Below, one piece after another: positions 35,454 to 44,861 of a DNA stretch of 64,000 nucleotides. Both the position numbers and the translations under genes were made by a program. The notes under the pieces were generated by a model. It searched no databases. It was given only the letters and a program-made list of their open reading frames with translations, and was not told the DNA's origin. How positions within the stretch are numbered: the first letter of the stretch is position 1; every line of letters starts with the position of its first letter. Source of the stretch: Nostoc sp. 'Peltigera membranacea cyanobiont' 210A. GTDB taxonomy: Bacteria > Cyanobacteriota > Cyanobacteriia > Cyanobacteriales > Nostocaceae. The DNA is taken from NCBI RefSeq assembly GCF_002246015.1, contig NZ_NOLJ01000005.1:592589-656588 (forward strand), written 5' to 3'.

Positions 35454-37340
35454 TTACAGTTGCGGTGCGTACTGCTGCTTCTCAGGTACTTCAGCGTACT
35501 CAGCCACAATCTGGCGGAATTCTTCGCCGTCAATGGTTTCTTTTTCGATGAGTAGATCGACTAAGCGATCGGTGACAGTGCGATGGTCACGGATGATCTT
35601 TTTAGCATTGTCGTAGCACTGCTCAACAATTTCCCTGACTTGAGCATCAATGCGGGAAGCGATGGCTTCGGAATACTCAGATCGGGTTGTCCAGTCACGT
35701 CCCAAAAATACTTCTCCCTGTTGGCTTTCTAAGGAAAGTGGGCCTAAGTTTGACATTCCGAAACGAGTCACCATCTGCCGCGCCATTCCCGATAACTGCT
35801 GCAAGTCTCCACCAGCACCAGTTGTAACTTCCGCAGCCCCAAAAATCACCTCTTCGGCGGCGCGACCACCCAAAGCACCAGTAATTCTGGCTTTCAACTG
35901 GGAACGAGAAATTAATCCCTGTTCTTCGTTGGGCGTAAACCAAGTTAAACCCTGTGCTTGTCCCCTTGGAATCAAGGTGACTTTCTGCACTGGGTCATGG
36001 TCTTTTAACAAAGTCCCAACTAAGGCATGGCCAATTTCATGGTAAGCAATTAAGCGCTTGCTCTTGCTGTCTACCAAAGGAGTACCTTCCATCCCAGCGA
36101 CTACCCGATCCACTGCATCATCTATTTCGCGGAGGGTGATCGCTTCTTTGCGTCTTCTGGCGGTGAGAATTGCCCCTTCGTTTAGTAAGTTGGCTAAATC
36201 AGCACCAGTGAATCCAGGAGTGCGGCGAGCGATCGCATCTAAAGATACGCTAGGGTCTAGTTTCTTATTCCGTGCATGGACTTGCAAGATTTCCAAACGC
36301 CCTTTGATATCGGGTGCATCGACTGTTACTTGGCGGTCAAAGCGACCAGGACGCAACAATGCTGAGTCTAGTACATCGGGACGGTTGGTAGCAGCAATAA
36401 TAATGATGCCTGTGTTACCTTCAAACCCATCCATTTCGGTGAGCAATTGGTTGAGGGTTTGCTCTCTCTCGTCGTTACCGCCACCGATACCAGCACCCCG
36501 TTGTCTGCCCACAGCGTCAATTTCATCGATGAAGATGATACAGGGAGCATTATCTTTAGCTTTCTTGAACAAATCGCGGACGCGGGATGCACCCACACCA
36601 ACGAACATTTCCACAAATTCCGAACCGGAAATACTGAAGAAAGGTACGCCTGCTTCCCCTGCGATCGCTTTTGCTAATAAAGTTTTACCAGTTCCAGGAG
36701 GCCCAACTAACAGCACTCCCTTGGGAATCCGTGCGCCCACAGCCGTAAATCTTTCTGGCTGCTTCAAGAAGGTGACGACTTCTTGCAATTCTTCTTTAGC
36801 TTCTTCGATTCCAGCTACGTCGTCAAATTTGACGCCGGTTTTTGCCTCCATTTGGAAACGCGCTTTGGATTTACCGAAGTTCATTGCTTGACCTGGGCCG
36901 CCGGGGAGGTTGCTAGAACGCCGGAACAAAAAGAACAACCCAGTAATCAATAAAACTGGAAAGATGAGATTGCCCAACAATCCCCAAATTGCGCCATCAT
37001 TCCGCATGGGGTGAGCATCAAAACTAATGGCTTTTTCTTTGAGCTTGCTAATTAACTCAGGAGCGTTAACAGGCAAATCCACACGCCACCTTTGGACACG
37101 ATTTTCCAGGTCTGGATCGCGGGCTTCTATAATTGCTGTCCTACCGCCTTCATACAGATCCACACTGTTGACGCGATCGCTGTTCAAGTATTCTAGAAAG
37201 CGACCATAAGTCATGCGAGTATTGGCTGCATTCTTACTCATGTCGGCAGGAGCGCCTGCAAACGCCCCTTGCCAGAAGAAAAAGCCAATTACCAAAGCCG
37301 GCAATGTCCAGAGTGCTACGACTTTCCAAGAGAATTTCAT
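35454..37340 (-). CDS. ftsH: ATP-dependent zinc metalloprotease FtsH
   Basis: A 628-residue membrane protease. Two N-terminal spans (about 7-28 and 118-139) flank a lumenal/periplasmic domain. The AAA+ domain has Walker A GPPGTGKT (213-220), Walker B IIFIDE (268-273), the pore motif near FVGVG and an arginine-finger region; the M41 protease site is HEIGH (434-438) with the third ligand Asp near 512. Cyanobacteria have four FtsH forms; the sequence fits the thylakoid type that removes damaged D1 protein of photosystem II, but the exact paralogue number is not assigned. Confidence 0.96.
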   Translation of the reverse strand: MKFSWKVVALWTLPALVIGFFFWQGAFAGAPADMSKNAANTRMTYGRFLEYLNSDRVNSVDLYEGGRTAIIEARDPDLENRVQRWRVDLPVNAPELISKLKEKAISFDAHPMRNDGAIWGLLGNLIFPVLLITGLFFLFRRSSNLPGGPGQAMNFGKSKARFQMEAKTGVKFDDVAGIEEAKEELQEVVTFLKQPERFTAVGARIPKGVLLVGPPGTGKTLLAKAIAGEAGVPFFSISGSEFVEMFVGVGASRVRDLFKKAKDNAPCIIFIDEIDAVGRQRGAGIGGGNDEREQTLNQLLTEMDGFEGNTGIIIIAATNRPDVLDSALLRPGRFDRQVTVDAPDIKGRLEILQVHARNKKLDPSVSLDAIARRTPGFTGADLANLLNEGAILTARRRKEAITLREIDDAVDRVVAGMEGTPLVDSKSKRLIAYHEIGHALVGTLLKDHDPVQKVTLIPRGQAQGLTWFTPNEEQGLISRSQLKARITGALGGRAAEEVIFGAAEVTTGAGGDLQQLSGMARQMVTRFGMSNLGPLSLESQQGEVFLGRDWTTRSEYSEAIASRIDAQVREIVEQCYDNAKKIIRDHRTVTDRLVDLLIEKETIDGEEFRQIVAEYAEVPEKQQYAPQL

Positions 37341-37640
37341 TTTAATTTGCCTCTAGATGCCTATACAACTCGTTAGCTCTAGTAACCGAATGTTCATCAC
37401 TCTGTCACTTTAAGCTGTTAAACGGATGTTTATAAATCCATTTTGTTTAATTTGATCTCTTACATGCACTGCCATAAGGCGATTAGAGCATTATGGCAAT
37501 GCCAACAAGAATCTTAATCAAAGTTAACTTAATTTTAATACAATATCGCACGAGAAAAGGGAGCGCAACGGTATGCAAAGACAGAGAGAATTTCTCCAGA
37601 ATGCTCCTCGTATCGTCCAAGCCGCTCTCAATAATGATTC
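37341..37640. other. Region upstream of ftsH
   Basis: About 300 bp with no supported gene. It should hold the ftsH promoter. The right half runs into the G/C-rich tandem repeats. Confidence 0.45.
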
Positions 37641-37797
37641 TGGGGGACTGGGGACTGGGGATTGGGGACTAGGAATTGGGGACTAGGGATTGGGATTGGG
37701 GGAGATAAGGGAGATCAGGGAGAATAATTGAACAAGTTTTTTCCCAATCCCCAGTCCCCAGTACCCAATTCCCAATCCCTATTCCCATGCCCAATTT
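37641..37797. repeat. Inverted array of G-rich and C-rich tandem units
   Basis: A left block of GGGGACTGGGGATTGGGGA-type 7-mers faces a right block of the complementary CCCCAGTCCCCAATTCCC-type 7-mers, separated by about 60 bp. The arms could form a long hairpin. Such heptanucleotide arrays are usual in Nostoc-type genomes. Confidence 0.75.
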
Positions 37798-37798
37798 C

Positions 37799-38293
37799 CT
37801 ACTTTACTTCTGTAATTTTTAGAGTGTAAGGAAGATACCTGCCTTTTTCGTAGGAACCAACCCAAATTTGGTAACTTCCAGGTAGCCATTCACCAACAAT
37901 GCCAGCATTTTTGCCATCAAAGTCGTCATTGCACCAAGTACCACCGGGCCCTTTAATAATCATGGTAGTGTCTTCAGGACTTTGCACTTGCAGCTTTAGG
38001 TAGTCAAATTTACTTGTTAACGCTAATGTGTGGTCTGGTGTTTCATCCACAAATCCGGTACAAGGGCCAGTGGCTGTTTCGCTTCTCCCACCTACTTGAC
38101 TCCCAGATATTGAACCACCACTCATCCCGCGAACTGTCAGGGGGTCTGGCGAAAACTGAGGGCTAAGGGTGACATCTCCAAATATCGTTGGCGCTTCCTG
38201 AGCATCAACCGCAGCATTAACTGTTGATGTGATGAAGAGCGTAACTATCATGAACGATAATCTCATCCCTCTATTGAGCGCTTTTGTCGGCAT
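37799..38293 (-). CDS. Exported protein of unknown function (beta-sandwich, PPC-like)
   Basis: The 164-residue protein has a Sec signal (hydrophobic MRLSFMIVTLFITSTVNA after a basic start, cleavage near NAA or DAQ). The mature part has a Gly/Ser-rich segment and a beta-rich domain with FDYLKLQVQSPEDTTMIIKGP, WCNDDFDGKNAGI and WLPGSYQIWVGSY, which resembles pre-peptidase C-terminal-type carbohydrate or protein-binding sandwiches. Two Cys could form a disulfide. No named family is recognised. Confidence 0.72.
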   Translation of the reverse strand: MPTKALNRGMRLSFMIVTLFITSTVNAAVDAQEAPTIFGDVTLSPQFSPDPLTVRGMSGGSISGSQVGGRSETATGPCTGFVDETPDHTLALTSKFDYLKLQVQSPEDTTMIIKGPGGTWCNDDFDGKNAGIVGEWLPGSYQIWVGSYEKGRYLPYTLKITEVK

Positions 38294-38415
38294 TGTAATT
38301 ACGTTCGCTTCTAAGTGTTTTTGAAGACATGAATTTTACACACCAAGTTCCCAATATGAGGAGAATTGACTAACTATTTTAGATGTGAAATTGGGGATAA
38401 TTCATTATTGACACT

Positions 38416-38484
38416 CGCCGCAATAAATTGACGGCGATTCTAGCGGTTGTCTAAGTGAGGGATAAATCCACTCACTTAGACAGT
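38416..38484 (-). ncRNA. Candidate TnpB guide-RNA scaffold (omega-RNA-like) hairpins
   Basis: Directly after the tnpB stop, on the minus strand, come two strong hairpins: GTCTAAGTGAG/CTCACTTAGAC (38449-38481, perfect 11-bp stem) and CGCCG/CGGCG (38416-38436). TnpB proteins take their guide RNA from the end of their own gene and the transposon right end, so this is the expected place for such an RNA. Guide start and element end are not determined. Confidence 0.5.
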
Positions 38485-39630
38485 TCACACTAATTGGGGA
38501 CTGTCATTGACCCCACCCTCTGGATCGACTGCACCCATTGTAGATACAGTTTCCTTAAGACCCAGAGGGCATGAAAAGCCTATCCACTGACCGACATTTC
38601 TGGCCGCATTAAAATCAGCATTGCATCTATACCCGTCATAGCCTCTAAACCAATTACCATTCCTCACACCCAGGACTCCGTTGCGGTGGTCGGTTTTACT
38701 GGTGTATGGGGCAGGTACCGATTCAACGGGTACACCGGCACGAATTGCTTTGTATCGAGTGAACAATTCAAGCTGATAGAAGGCCCATGTATTGCGGTTG
38801 TTTGCAGCATCAGATTTAGTTTTCTTTTTCTGCTTCATAGTCTGACGACACCCAGACAAATCTTCAAACCGCAATCCCATTCCAAAGTCCCTGGCGAACT
38901 GCACCAACTGCTTTGAAATGACATGGTTAATATGGGTCATGATACGTCTTTCACGTTGCTCTAATCGCTTTACTTCCTTAATTTGTTTGGCTTGTTGCAA
39001 CTTGCGACGAGTACGTTGAAACTGTCTTCTCAATCCTTTAACTCGTCCACCTTTCCAAAATTTACCAAAACCATTAGGCAATGCCGCGACGGCAATATTC
39101 GTTTGTCCTCTATCTACTCCAATCCAGCCTTTAATTAATTGTGAGTCAGCAACTTGCATTGACACGCTAATCAGTGCATACCAAATACCTTTTTTAGATT
39201 TAAACAATTTCAGAGAGCCTAGTTTAGCTTCTCCCAAAATCACTTTATCTAAAACCTCAATATGCGAAGCTTGATGAACAGTCATAGGGATTCGCCCTTT
39301 GCGTCCTCTCAATAAATTGAAAGCAACGGTGTAGAAATTGCCCTGTTTAGATATCTCGAAATTTTGATTATTAGTTTCTAACCAAACTCTCTTAAATCGC
39401 TTCACTTTTGTTTTTGCGTTTGTATTGCGAATAGTTTGGTTAATCCAAGCCGAACCTATTTCTACATGGCGAAAGGCAGAACTAGTCAACTTAGCACGTT
39501 CTTTTTTATCGATTAAAAGCAAGTCGTTAGCCACTTGAGTATTGACAATAGTTAACCGTTCCAACTCAAGGGCTTTTACTTGATTTAGCCGATAGAAAGG
39601 AAGTTTTAGTGTTAGTGTTAATTCTCCCAT
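38485..39630 (-). CDS. tnpB: TnpB-like (IS200/IS605 OrfB) RNA-guided nuclease with degenerate zinc finger
   Basis: The 381-residue protein has the TnpB layout: N-terminal beta-barrel (wedge) region, then a split RuvC nuclease with Asp173 (GVDRGQTNIAV), Glu256 (LRFEDLSG) and Asp339 (RCNADFNAARNV), so cleavage residues are intact. The zinc-ribbon between the last two should hold CxxC pairs (CSxCG…CxxCG), but here reads TDHRNGVLGVRNGNW…YRC with one Cys, so zinc binding is lost. No TnpA gene is nearby, so it is a single-gene element or a retained TnpB. The palindrome TATCTTAC/GTAAGATA lies just upstream of the start. Confidence 0.85.
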   Translation of the reverse strand: MGELTLTLKLPFYRLNQVKALELERLTIVNTQVANDLLLIDKKERAKLTSSAFRHVEIGSAWINQTIRNTNAKTKVKRFKRVWLETNNQNFEISKQGNFYTVAFNLLRGRKGRIPMTVHQASHIEVLDKVILGEAKLGSLKLFKSKKGIWYALISVSMQVADSQLIKGWIGVDRGQTNIAVAALPNGFGKFWKGGRVKGLRRQFQRTRRKLQQAKQIKEVKRLEQRERRIMTHINHVISKQLVQFARDFGMGLRFEDLSGCRQTMKQKKKTKSDAANNRNTWAFYQLELFTRYKAIRAGVPVESVPAPYTSKTDHRNGVLGVRNGNWFRGYDGYRCNADFNAARNVGQWIGFSCPLGLKETVSTMGAVDPEGGVNDSPQLV

Positions 39631-39635
39631 GCTTC

Positions 39636-39658
39636 TATCTTACAATATCTGTAAGATA
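39636..39658. repeat. Palindrome at tnpB start
   Basis: TATCTTAC and GTAAGATA form a perfect 8-bp inverted repeat six bases upstream of the tnpB ATG. It may be an operator or part of a transposon end hairpin. Confidence 0.55.
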
Positions 39659-39688
39659 CGGATAAATAAATTTGTCCTCTTCACTTAT

Positions 39689-39716
39689 ATCCCTCGGCTA
39701 AAGCGCGAGGGCTTTA
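39689..39716. repeat. Hairpin, possible left end of the TnpB element
   Basis: CCCTCG pairs with CGAGGG across GCTAAAGCG, followed by GCTTTACGC. Subterminal hairpins of this form occur at IS200/IS605 ends in cyanobacteria, as I recall; the exact element boundary is not defined. Confidence 0.45.
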
Positions 39717-39779
39717 CGCATTACGACTCGTAATTAGTAAATTATTTCTTGTTCCCATAGTTGCTTTACCTTATGGATA

Positions 39780-39802
39780 GGGGCACACGTTTGTGCGCCC
39801 CT
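39780..39802 (-). terminator. Hairpin after gltX
   Basis: AGGGGCGCAC and GTGTGCCCCT pair closely on the minus strand, 37 bp past the gltX stop. No long T-run follows. Confidence 0.5.
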
Positions 39803-39838
39803 AAAATCTAAAATATTTCTAAAATCTGGAAGTAATCG

Positions 39839-41284
39839 CTACTTAGCTTCCGTTATAGCCCGACTCAAGCGCGGTTTATCTAAACCAATCTGATTTAGTA
39901 GTAACCAAGATTGGATTAAGTCGGGGCCATGAACATCTCCAGTTAAAGCTGCTCGGAGCGATCGCATTACCAAGCCTTTTTTGACTTTTTGCTCTTTCAC
40001 CACTTGTTTTATAATGTCTTGGGCAGCGGCTTCTGACAGTTGCGGCTGATTTTCTAAAACTGTGACAATCGCTTCAAGAACAGCCGCCGAACCTTCTTGC
40101 TTCAGTTGCGTACTGCCTTCCTCGCTAAATTCAACTGTATCGCTAAAAAACAGTTGGCTTTGAGCTACTCCATCTACCAGGCGAGTCAAACTCTGGCTAA
40201 TTAAAGTTACTAGCTGTTCTAACCAGGGGCGATCTCTTCCACCATCAAATTTATAGCCAGCAGTTTCCCAAAAGGGGATGAGTAAATCTGTGAGTTTATC
40301 TACTGGCGTCTTGTGAATATATTGACTGTTCAACCAATCCAGCTTGTCCCAGTCAAACTTTGCACCTGCTTTATTTACACGCTCAAAGCCAAATTCTTTA
40401 GCAGCTGATTCTAAAGTAAATATTTCTTGTGTCGAATCTGGTGGCGACCAACCCAGCAATGTCATGTAATTTACCAAACCTTCAGCAGTAAAGCCCATTT
40501 TCTGAAAGTCAGAAATGGAAGTGACGCCATCTCGCTTAGAAAGCTTGCGCCCTTCCATATTCAAAATTAATGGCGTATGGGAAAACTCTGGAATTTTTGC
40601 ACCCATTGCTTCATACAGTAAAATTTGCTTGGCAGTGTTGGCGATGTGGTCTTCTCCGCGGATGACATGGGTGATTTCCATATCGATGTCATCCACTACA
40701 ACGACAAAGTTGTATAAAGGTTGACCGCTACCCTCTTCTGAGGCGCGGGCGATGACCATATCACCACCTAAATCGCTACCTCGCCAAGACATCTTTCCCC
40801 TTACTAGATCGTTCCAGACAATTTCCCGCCCATCTTCGATTTTGAAGCGAATTACAAAAGAACGACCTTCTGCTTCAAAGGCGGCGCGTTGTTCTGGGGT
40901 GAGGTTGCGGTGACGGTTATCATAGCGAGGTGCTTCGCCTCTGGCTTTTTGAGCTTCTCGGAGCGCCTCTAGTTCTTCGGAAGTAGTGTAGCAGCGATAG
41001 GCTAATCCTTGAGCTAGCAGTTTTTCTACTGCTTCTTTATAAAGATCCAGGCGTTGGGATTGGAAAAATGGCCCTTCATCCCAGTTAAGTCCTAGCCAGC
41101 GCAGTCCTTCAAGAATATTGTCTGTGTATTCGGGACGCGATCGCTCTAAATCTGTATCTTCTATTCGCAGTATAAATTTCCCGCCGTGATGACGGGCAAA
41201 TAACCAGTTGAATACAGCAGTTCTAGCTGTACCAATGTGTAAATTTCCGGTTGGACTTGGCGCAATACGGACTCTAACAGTCAC
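39839..41284 (-). CDS. gltX: Glutamyl-tRNA synthetase
   Basis: The start is GTG 41284 (MTVRVRIAPSPTGNLHIGTART), the usual cyanobacterial N-terminus, with GAGAG eight bases upstream; a longer TTG start is not needed. The 481-residue class-I synthetase charges tRNA-Glu, and in cyanobacteria Glu-tRNA also feeds tetrapyrrole synthesis. The HIGH-type motif is NLHIGTA and the KMSKS motif is KLSKRDG. Length is normal. It lies next to tRNA-Asp but is separated by 130 bp. Confidence 0.96.
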   Translation of the reverse strand: MTVRVRIAPSPTGNLHIGTARTAVFNWLFARHHGGKFILRIEDTDLERSRPEYTDNILEGLRWLGLNWDEGPFFQSQRLDLYKEAVEKLLAQGLAYRCYTTSEELEALREAQKARGEAPRYDNRHRNLTPEQRAAFEAEGRSFVIRFKIEDGREIVWNDLVRGKMSWRGSDLGGDMVIARASEEGSGQPLYNFVVVVDDIDMEITHVIRGEDHIANTAKQILLYEAMGAKIPEFSHTPLILNMEGRKLSKRDGVTSISDFQKMGFTAEGLVNYMTLLGWSPPDSTQEIFTLESAAKEFGFERVNKAGAKFDWDKLDWLNSQYIHKTPVDKLTDLLIPFWETAGYKFDGGRDRPWLEQLVTLISQSLTRLVDGVAQSQLFFSDTVEFSEEGSTQLKQEGSAAVLEAIVTVLENQPQLSEAAAQDIIKQVVKEQKVKKGLVMRSLRAALTGDVHGPDLIQSWLLLNQIGLDKPRLSRAITEAK

Positions 41285-41417
41285 AGTTAATTCTCTCTTT
41301 CGCAAAGCATGATAAATGTAGCTTATATTTAAATCTTGAATCCTGAGTCAACCTCTTTGGGTAATTCAGAATCCAATATCACCTTAGTTAAGTGATTCGC
41401 TACTCATAAGTTTAGAA

Positions 41418-41491
41418 CGGGACTGACGGGGCTCGAACCCGCAACTTCCGCCGTGACAGGGCGGTGCTCTAACCAATTGAACTACAGTCCC
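41418..41491 (-). tRNA. tRNA-Asp (GUC)
   Basis: The minus strand folds as a full cloverleaf: acceptor GGGACTG/CAGTCCC, D arm with AGTTCAATTGGTTAGAGC, anticodon loop CCTGTCACG with GTC, and T arm GCGGGTTCGAGCCCCG (one mismatch-free T stem). The discriminator base is G. CCA is not encoded. Confidence 0.95.
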
Positions 41492-41601
41492 TTGTTTGGC
41501 AACTTTGCTATTATCACTATTTTTTCTTTACTTGTCAAGTGTTTCGGAGTCAGGAATTAGGAATTATTTTTGTTACGTATTTCCCAGGTGCGAATTATAC
41601 G

Positions 41602-43155
41602 TTAAAAAGACCGTGATAATACAACCTGTGGCTCTGATTCAAGATGTTGCAACATTCTGGATTGCATTTGTTTATACTGCTGCTTCAATAGCTGTTTGCT
41701 CAATTGGGGTTGAGAAGCGGCTGGTAGACTATGACTCTGTTGCACCCAAGTTTTCAACATTTGCCGCTGAGTTGACTCAATGCGACTGCTGAGAACCTTG
41801 ATACAAGAATGTGGTGCTTCCAAAGTAAAGAAAATCAAAGGATATTGTTCATTTTCAGCCAGGAAACTTACCATTTTAAGATTTTGGGGATTTTGCATAT
41901 CTAAGTAGCATGGTAGCCACTTAGGAGCGAATTGCCGATTGTAGAGTACAGTTACCCACAACAACATTGGGTGAGGGGATGTCACAAAGACAAACTGGTT
42001 ATAACGGGTAGAAACCGCATAGTTTTTGATTTCTTGTTTAGACAACATCAACCATAGCGCTGTCATCGAGCCTTGTGGGGTGTCTAGAAGCTGGGGAAAA
42101 ACAATTTCTTGAATTGGTTTATTTGGAGGCCACAAAAGTTGCCGATAGCTTTGTTCGACTGTGATTGGTAATGCAGAATTTAAGGGACGACTAAGAACAG
42201 AGTTAGAGGCAAAATTTGTAGGTAAGCTGGGACAATTAGACTGTTCTAAACTATTTAATACTTGCAAAATTTCAGCGATATTTTGAGGGCGATCGCTTAC
42301 TTTTTTAGCCAGACAAGCCATAATTAAATTATTTAGTTTCTGAGGTATTTTAAGAGTGGGTTTAACATCTGCGATCGTTTTTGGTGCTTCAAAGTGATGT
42401 GCTTTATACCAAGCACCAAAGTAATCAGTTTCCGTTTGCCAAGGTTTTTTGCCTGTGAGCATCTCAAACATCATCACACCCAGGCTATAAATATCAGAAC
42501 GACTATCTAGTTTTTCCCCATCTAGTTGTTCTGGAGAACAGTAGGGTAAAGTGCCATTAAATCCGCTACTTGTACTAGCTGTTGATGTATAATTCAAAAA
42601 TCTAGCAATACCAAAATCGAGAATTTTAACTAACTGACCCAATATCGGATCGGGAACAACTAATATATTGGCAGGCTTGATATCTCGATGAACCAACGGA
42701 CAAATTTTGCCATCAATATTAATCCCTTGATGGGCACACTGTAAGCCCAAACAAATTTGGCGAGAGAGAGTCAAAAACATGGACAGAGATAGCGGAATTA
42801 AATCCTTTAAACTCTTGCCACATAGGTATTCCATGACGTAGTATGGTTTTCCTTTCTCATTCACACCATAATCATACGCCCGCACTATATGTACGCTCTT
42901 TTGACTCAAGGCTGCACTCATTAATGCTTCACGAGCAAAGTCTTGTTGCATCTTGGTATTAGCAACAGTTTGAGTCAAAAACTTGATAGCAACTGGTATA
43001 CCTCCTAACAAAACATCATTCGCTAAAAAAACTTCACCCATCCCACCGCTGCCAATTAATTGCTTGAGTTGATAACGATTGGCAAGTAAGCCCGTACTAC
43101 TTGGAGATGTAAATGGGCTTTGATTCACTTTGTTTACCTCTGATGCTGAGTCCAT
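41602..43155 (-). CDS. Serine/threonine protein kinase, paralogue 2
   Basis: The 517-residue protein has a Hanks-type kinase domain at residues about 25-290: glycine loop LIGSGGMGEVF, Lys in VAIKFL, catalytic loop VHRDIKPANIL, DFG in LDFGIARF, and the APE region as YCSPEQL. After a linker comes a domain of about 180 residues (PPNKPIQEIVFPQLL, HPMLLWVTVLYN, KWLPCYLDM, LIFFTLEAPHSC) shared with the neighbouring kinase and not recognised otherwise. There is no membrane span. It lies 74 bp downstream of its paralogue, so they are probably one transcript. Confidence 0.92.
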   Translation of the reverse strand: MDSASEVNKVNQSPFTSPSSTGLLANRYQLKQLIGSGGMGEVFLANDVLLGGIPVAIKFLTQTVANTKMQQDFAREALMSAALSQKSVHIVRAYDYGVNEKGKPYYVMEYLCGKSLKDLIPLSLSMFLTLSRQICLGLQCAHQGINIDGKICPLVHRDIKPANILVVPDPILGQLVKILDFGIARFLNYTSTASTSSGFNGTLPYCSPEQLDGEKLDSRSDIYSLGVMMFEMLTGKKPWQTETDYFGAWYKAHHFEAPKTIADVKPTLKIPQKLNNLIMACLAKKVSDRPQNIAEILQVLNSLEQSNCPSLPTNFASNSVLSRPLNSALPITVEQSYRQLLWPPNKPIQEIVFPQLLDTPQGSMTALWLMLSKQEIKNYAVSTRYNQFVFVTSPHPMLLWVTVLYNRQFAPKWLPCYLDMQNPQNLKMVSFLAENEQYPLIFFTLEAPHSCIKVLSSRIESTQRQMLKTWVQQSHSLPAASQPQLSKQLLKQQYKQMQSRMLQHLESEPQVVLSRSF

Positions 43156-43229
43156 TTAAAGTTAGCAATAAACACATAAAACTATTATTAGATAATGGTG
43201 GCAAGCATTTTGACTTTGATAGCAGACTT

Positions 43230-44861
43230 TCAACGATGCAATAGCAGTTTCAAAAACATTTCCCAGAATTTAGTCATCCAAATTTTTAAACCATCTGTCT
43301 CAGATTTTTGATGTGTGGCTAAGTTTCGTAATATGTCTAACTTTAGCTTTTCGTACTCTGTTTTTAGAATATTTTTGGCTTGACTAGGCAAAATTAATTC
43401 ATTTGACTGTTGACTCATATCTAACCAATCTATAAGTTGTTGACGCTGTTTAGCTGTGAGATTTAAAGTCGTTACATGAGAGCAATGAGTTGGATCTTCT
43501 AAGGGGAAAAATAGTAAATGATAGTAGCCTACTTCTGCTAAACTACGCGCTATATTTTGACTCTTATTATCTTTTAGATCCAAAAAATAAGGGAGCCACT
43601 TAGTTGTAGAAGGTTGGGCGTCATATAGTACTGTTACCCACAGTAGCATCGGGTACACATTCATTTTACTAATAAATTCAGTACTATGTATTTTATCCAA
43701 AAATTTTGCAATCTCTTGTTTGGGCAACATTGCCCAAAAAGTTGGTATAGGTTTTTGAGGAGTCTGTAGTAAATGGGGAAATCCAATTAGCGCAATTGGT
43801 TTATTTTTAGGCCAATTTTTCTGCAAACACTCTTTTTCTGATAGTAAAGTTGCGGGTACTAATTGAACTGGAAGTGAGACTTTAATAATATCGGGACTAT
43901 TACTATAAATAACATTATTAACTTGAGCATTAACTTTTTCTAAATCTTCTAATATTTGGTTGATATTCTGAGGGCGCTCGCTTACTTCTTTAGCTAAACA
44001 ACTCATTAATATTTTTTCTAATATTTCTGGTATTTTAACTTGCGGATTTACTTCTTCAACTGTAGGTGGCATTTGAAAGCGATGGGCTTGATACCAAGTA
44101 CCAAAGGAGTTACTTTTTGTTTGAAATGGGTGTTTCCCTGTCAGCATCTCAAACATTAATACTCCCAAACTATAAATATCAGAGCGGACATCTAGCAGTT
44201 TACGCCCTTCCATGTGTTCTGGAGAACAATAAGGCAAACTGCCAATAAAAGAATCTGTTAGGGTCATCCCACTTCGCTCTGTTAAAAACTTGGCAATACC
44301 AAAATCTAGTATTTTAACAATTTCACCTTTTTTACTATCTTCAGCAATAAATATATTTTCTGGTTTAATATCTCTGTGAACAATAGGATAAATTTCTCCT
44401 TTAAGGCTGATACCTTGGTGGGCACATTGTAAGCCTAAACAAATTTGATTACAAATTTCTAAAAACTTCGTTATTGTTAAGGGCTGAATTTTTAGAATTT
44501 GTTTGAGATTTTTTCCTTGGAGATATTCCATTACATAAAATGGAGTTTTATCCTCAGTAACTCCATAACTTAAAATGCGAACAATATGTTTACTTTTGCG
44601 ACCCAATTGAGCGCCAATAAAAATCTCTCTGGCAAAACGTTGGGACATTTGTTGGTTTGACAAACTGAGTGATAGGATTTTGATTGCGATCGGCATACCG
44701 CCTTTAGCAGTATCTTCTGCTAGATAAACTCTACCCATTCCCCCTTTGCCAATCAAATCTCTGATTAAATAGCGATTGTTTAAAAATTGTCCGATGTAAT
44801 CGTCTAATTCTACTTTTTGCCCTACCATACTCTCAATTTTCTTTTCTGGCATAAAAATCAT
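43230..44861 (-). CDS. Serine/threonine protein kinase, paralogue 1
   Basis: The 543-residue kinase has LIGKGGMGRVYLAED, Lys in IAIKIL, VHRDIKPENIF, LDFGIAKF and YCSPEHM in order. The C-terminal domain matches that of the following kinase: PKNKPIALIGFPHLL, YPMLLWVTVLYD, KWLPYFLDL, LLFFPLEDPTHC. It is soluble by sequence. The first ATG lacks a clear ribosome site; a second in-frame ATG three codons on is an alternative. First gene of the pair. Confidence 0.92.
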   Translation of the reverse strand: MIFMPEKKIESMVGQKVELDDYIGQFLNNRYLIRDLIGKGGMGRVYLAEDTAKGGMPIAIKILSLSLSNQQMSQRFAREIFIGAQLGRKSKHIVRILSYGVTEDKTPFYVMEYLQGKNLKQILKIQPLTITKFLEICNQICLGLQCAHQGISLKGEIYPIVHRDIKPENIFIAEDSKKGEIVKILDFGIAKFLTERSGMTLTDSFIGSLPYCSPEHMEGRKLLDVRSDIYSLGVLMFEMLTGKHPFQTKSNSFGTWYQAHRFQMPPTVEEVNPQVKIPEILEKILMSCLAKEVSERPQNINQILEDLEKVNAQVNNVIYSNSPDIIKVSLPVQLVPATLLSEKECLQKNWPKNKPIALIGFPHLLQTPQKPIPTFWAMLPKQEIAKFLDKIHSTEFISKMNVYPMLLWVTVLYDAQPSTTKWLPYFLDLKDNKSQNIARSLAEVGYYHLLFFPLEDPTHCSHVTTLNLTAKQRQQLIDWLDMSQQSNELILPSQAKNILKTEYEKLKLDILRNLATHQKSETDGLKIWMTKFWEMFLKLLLHR

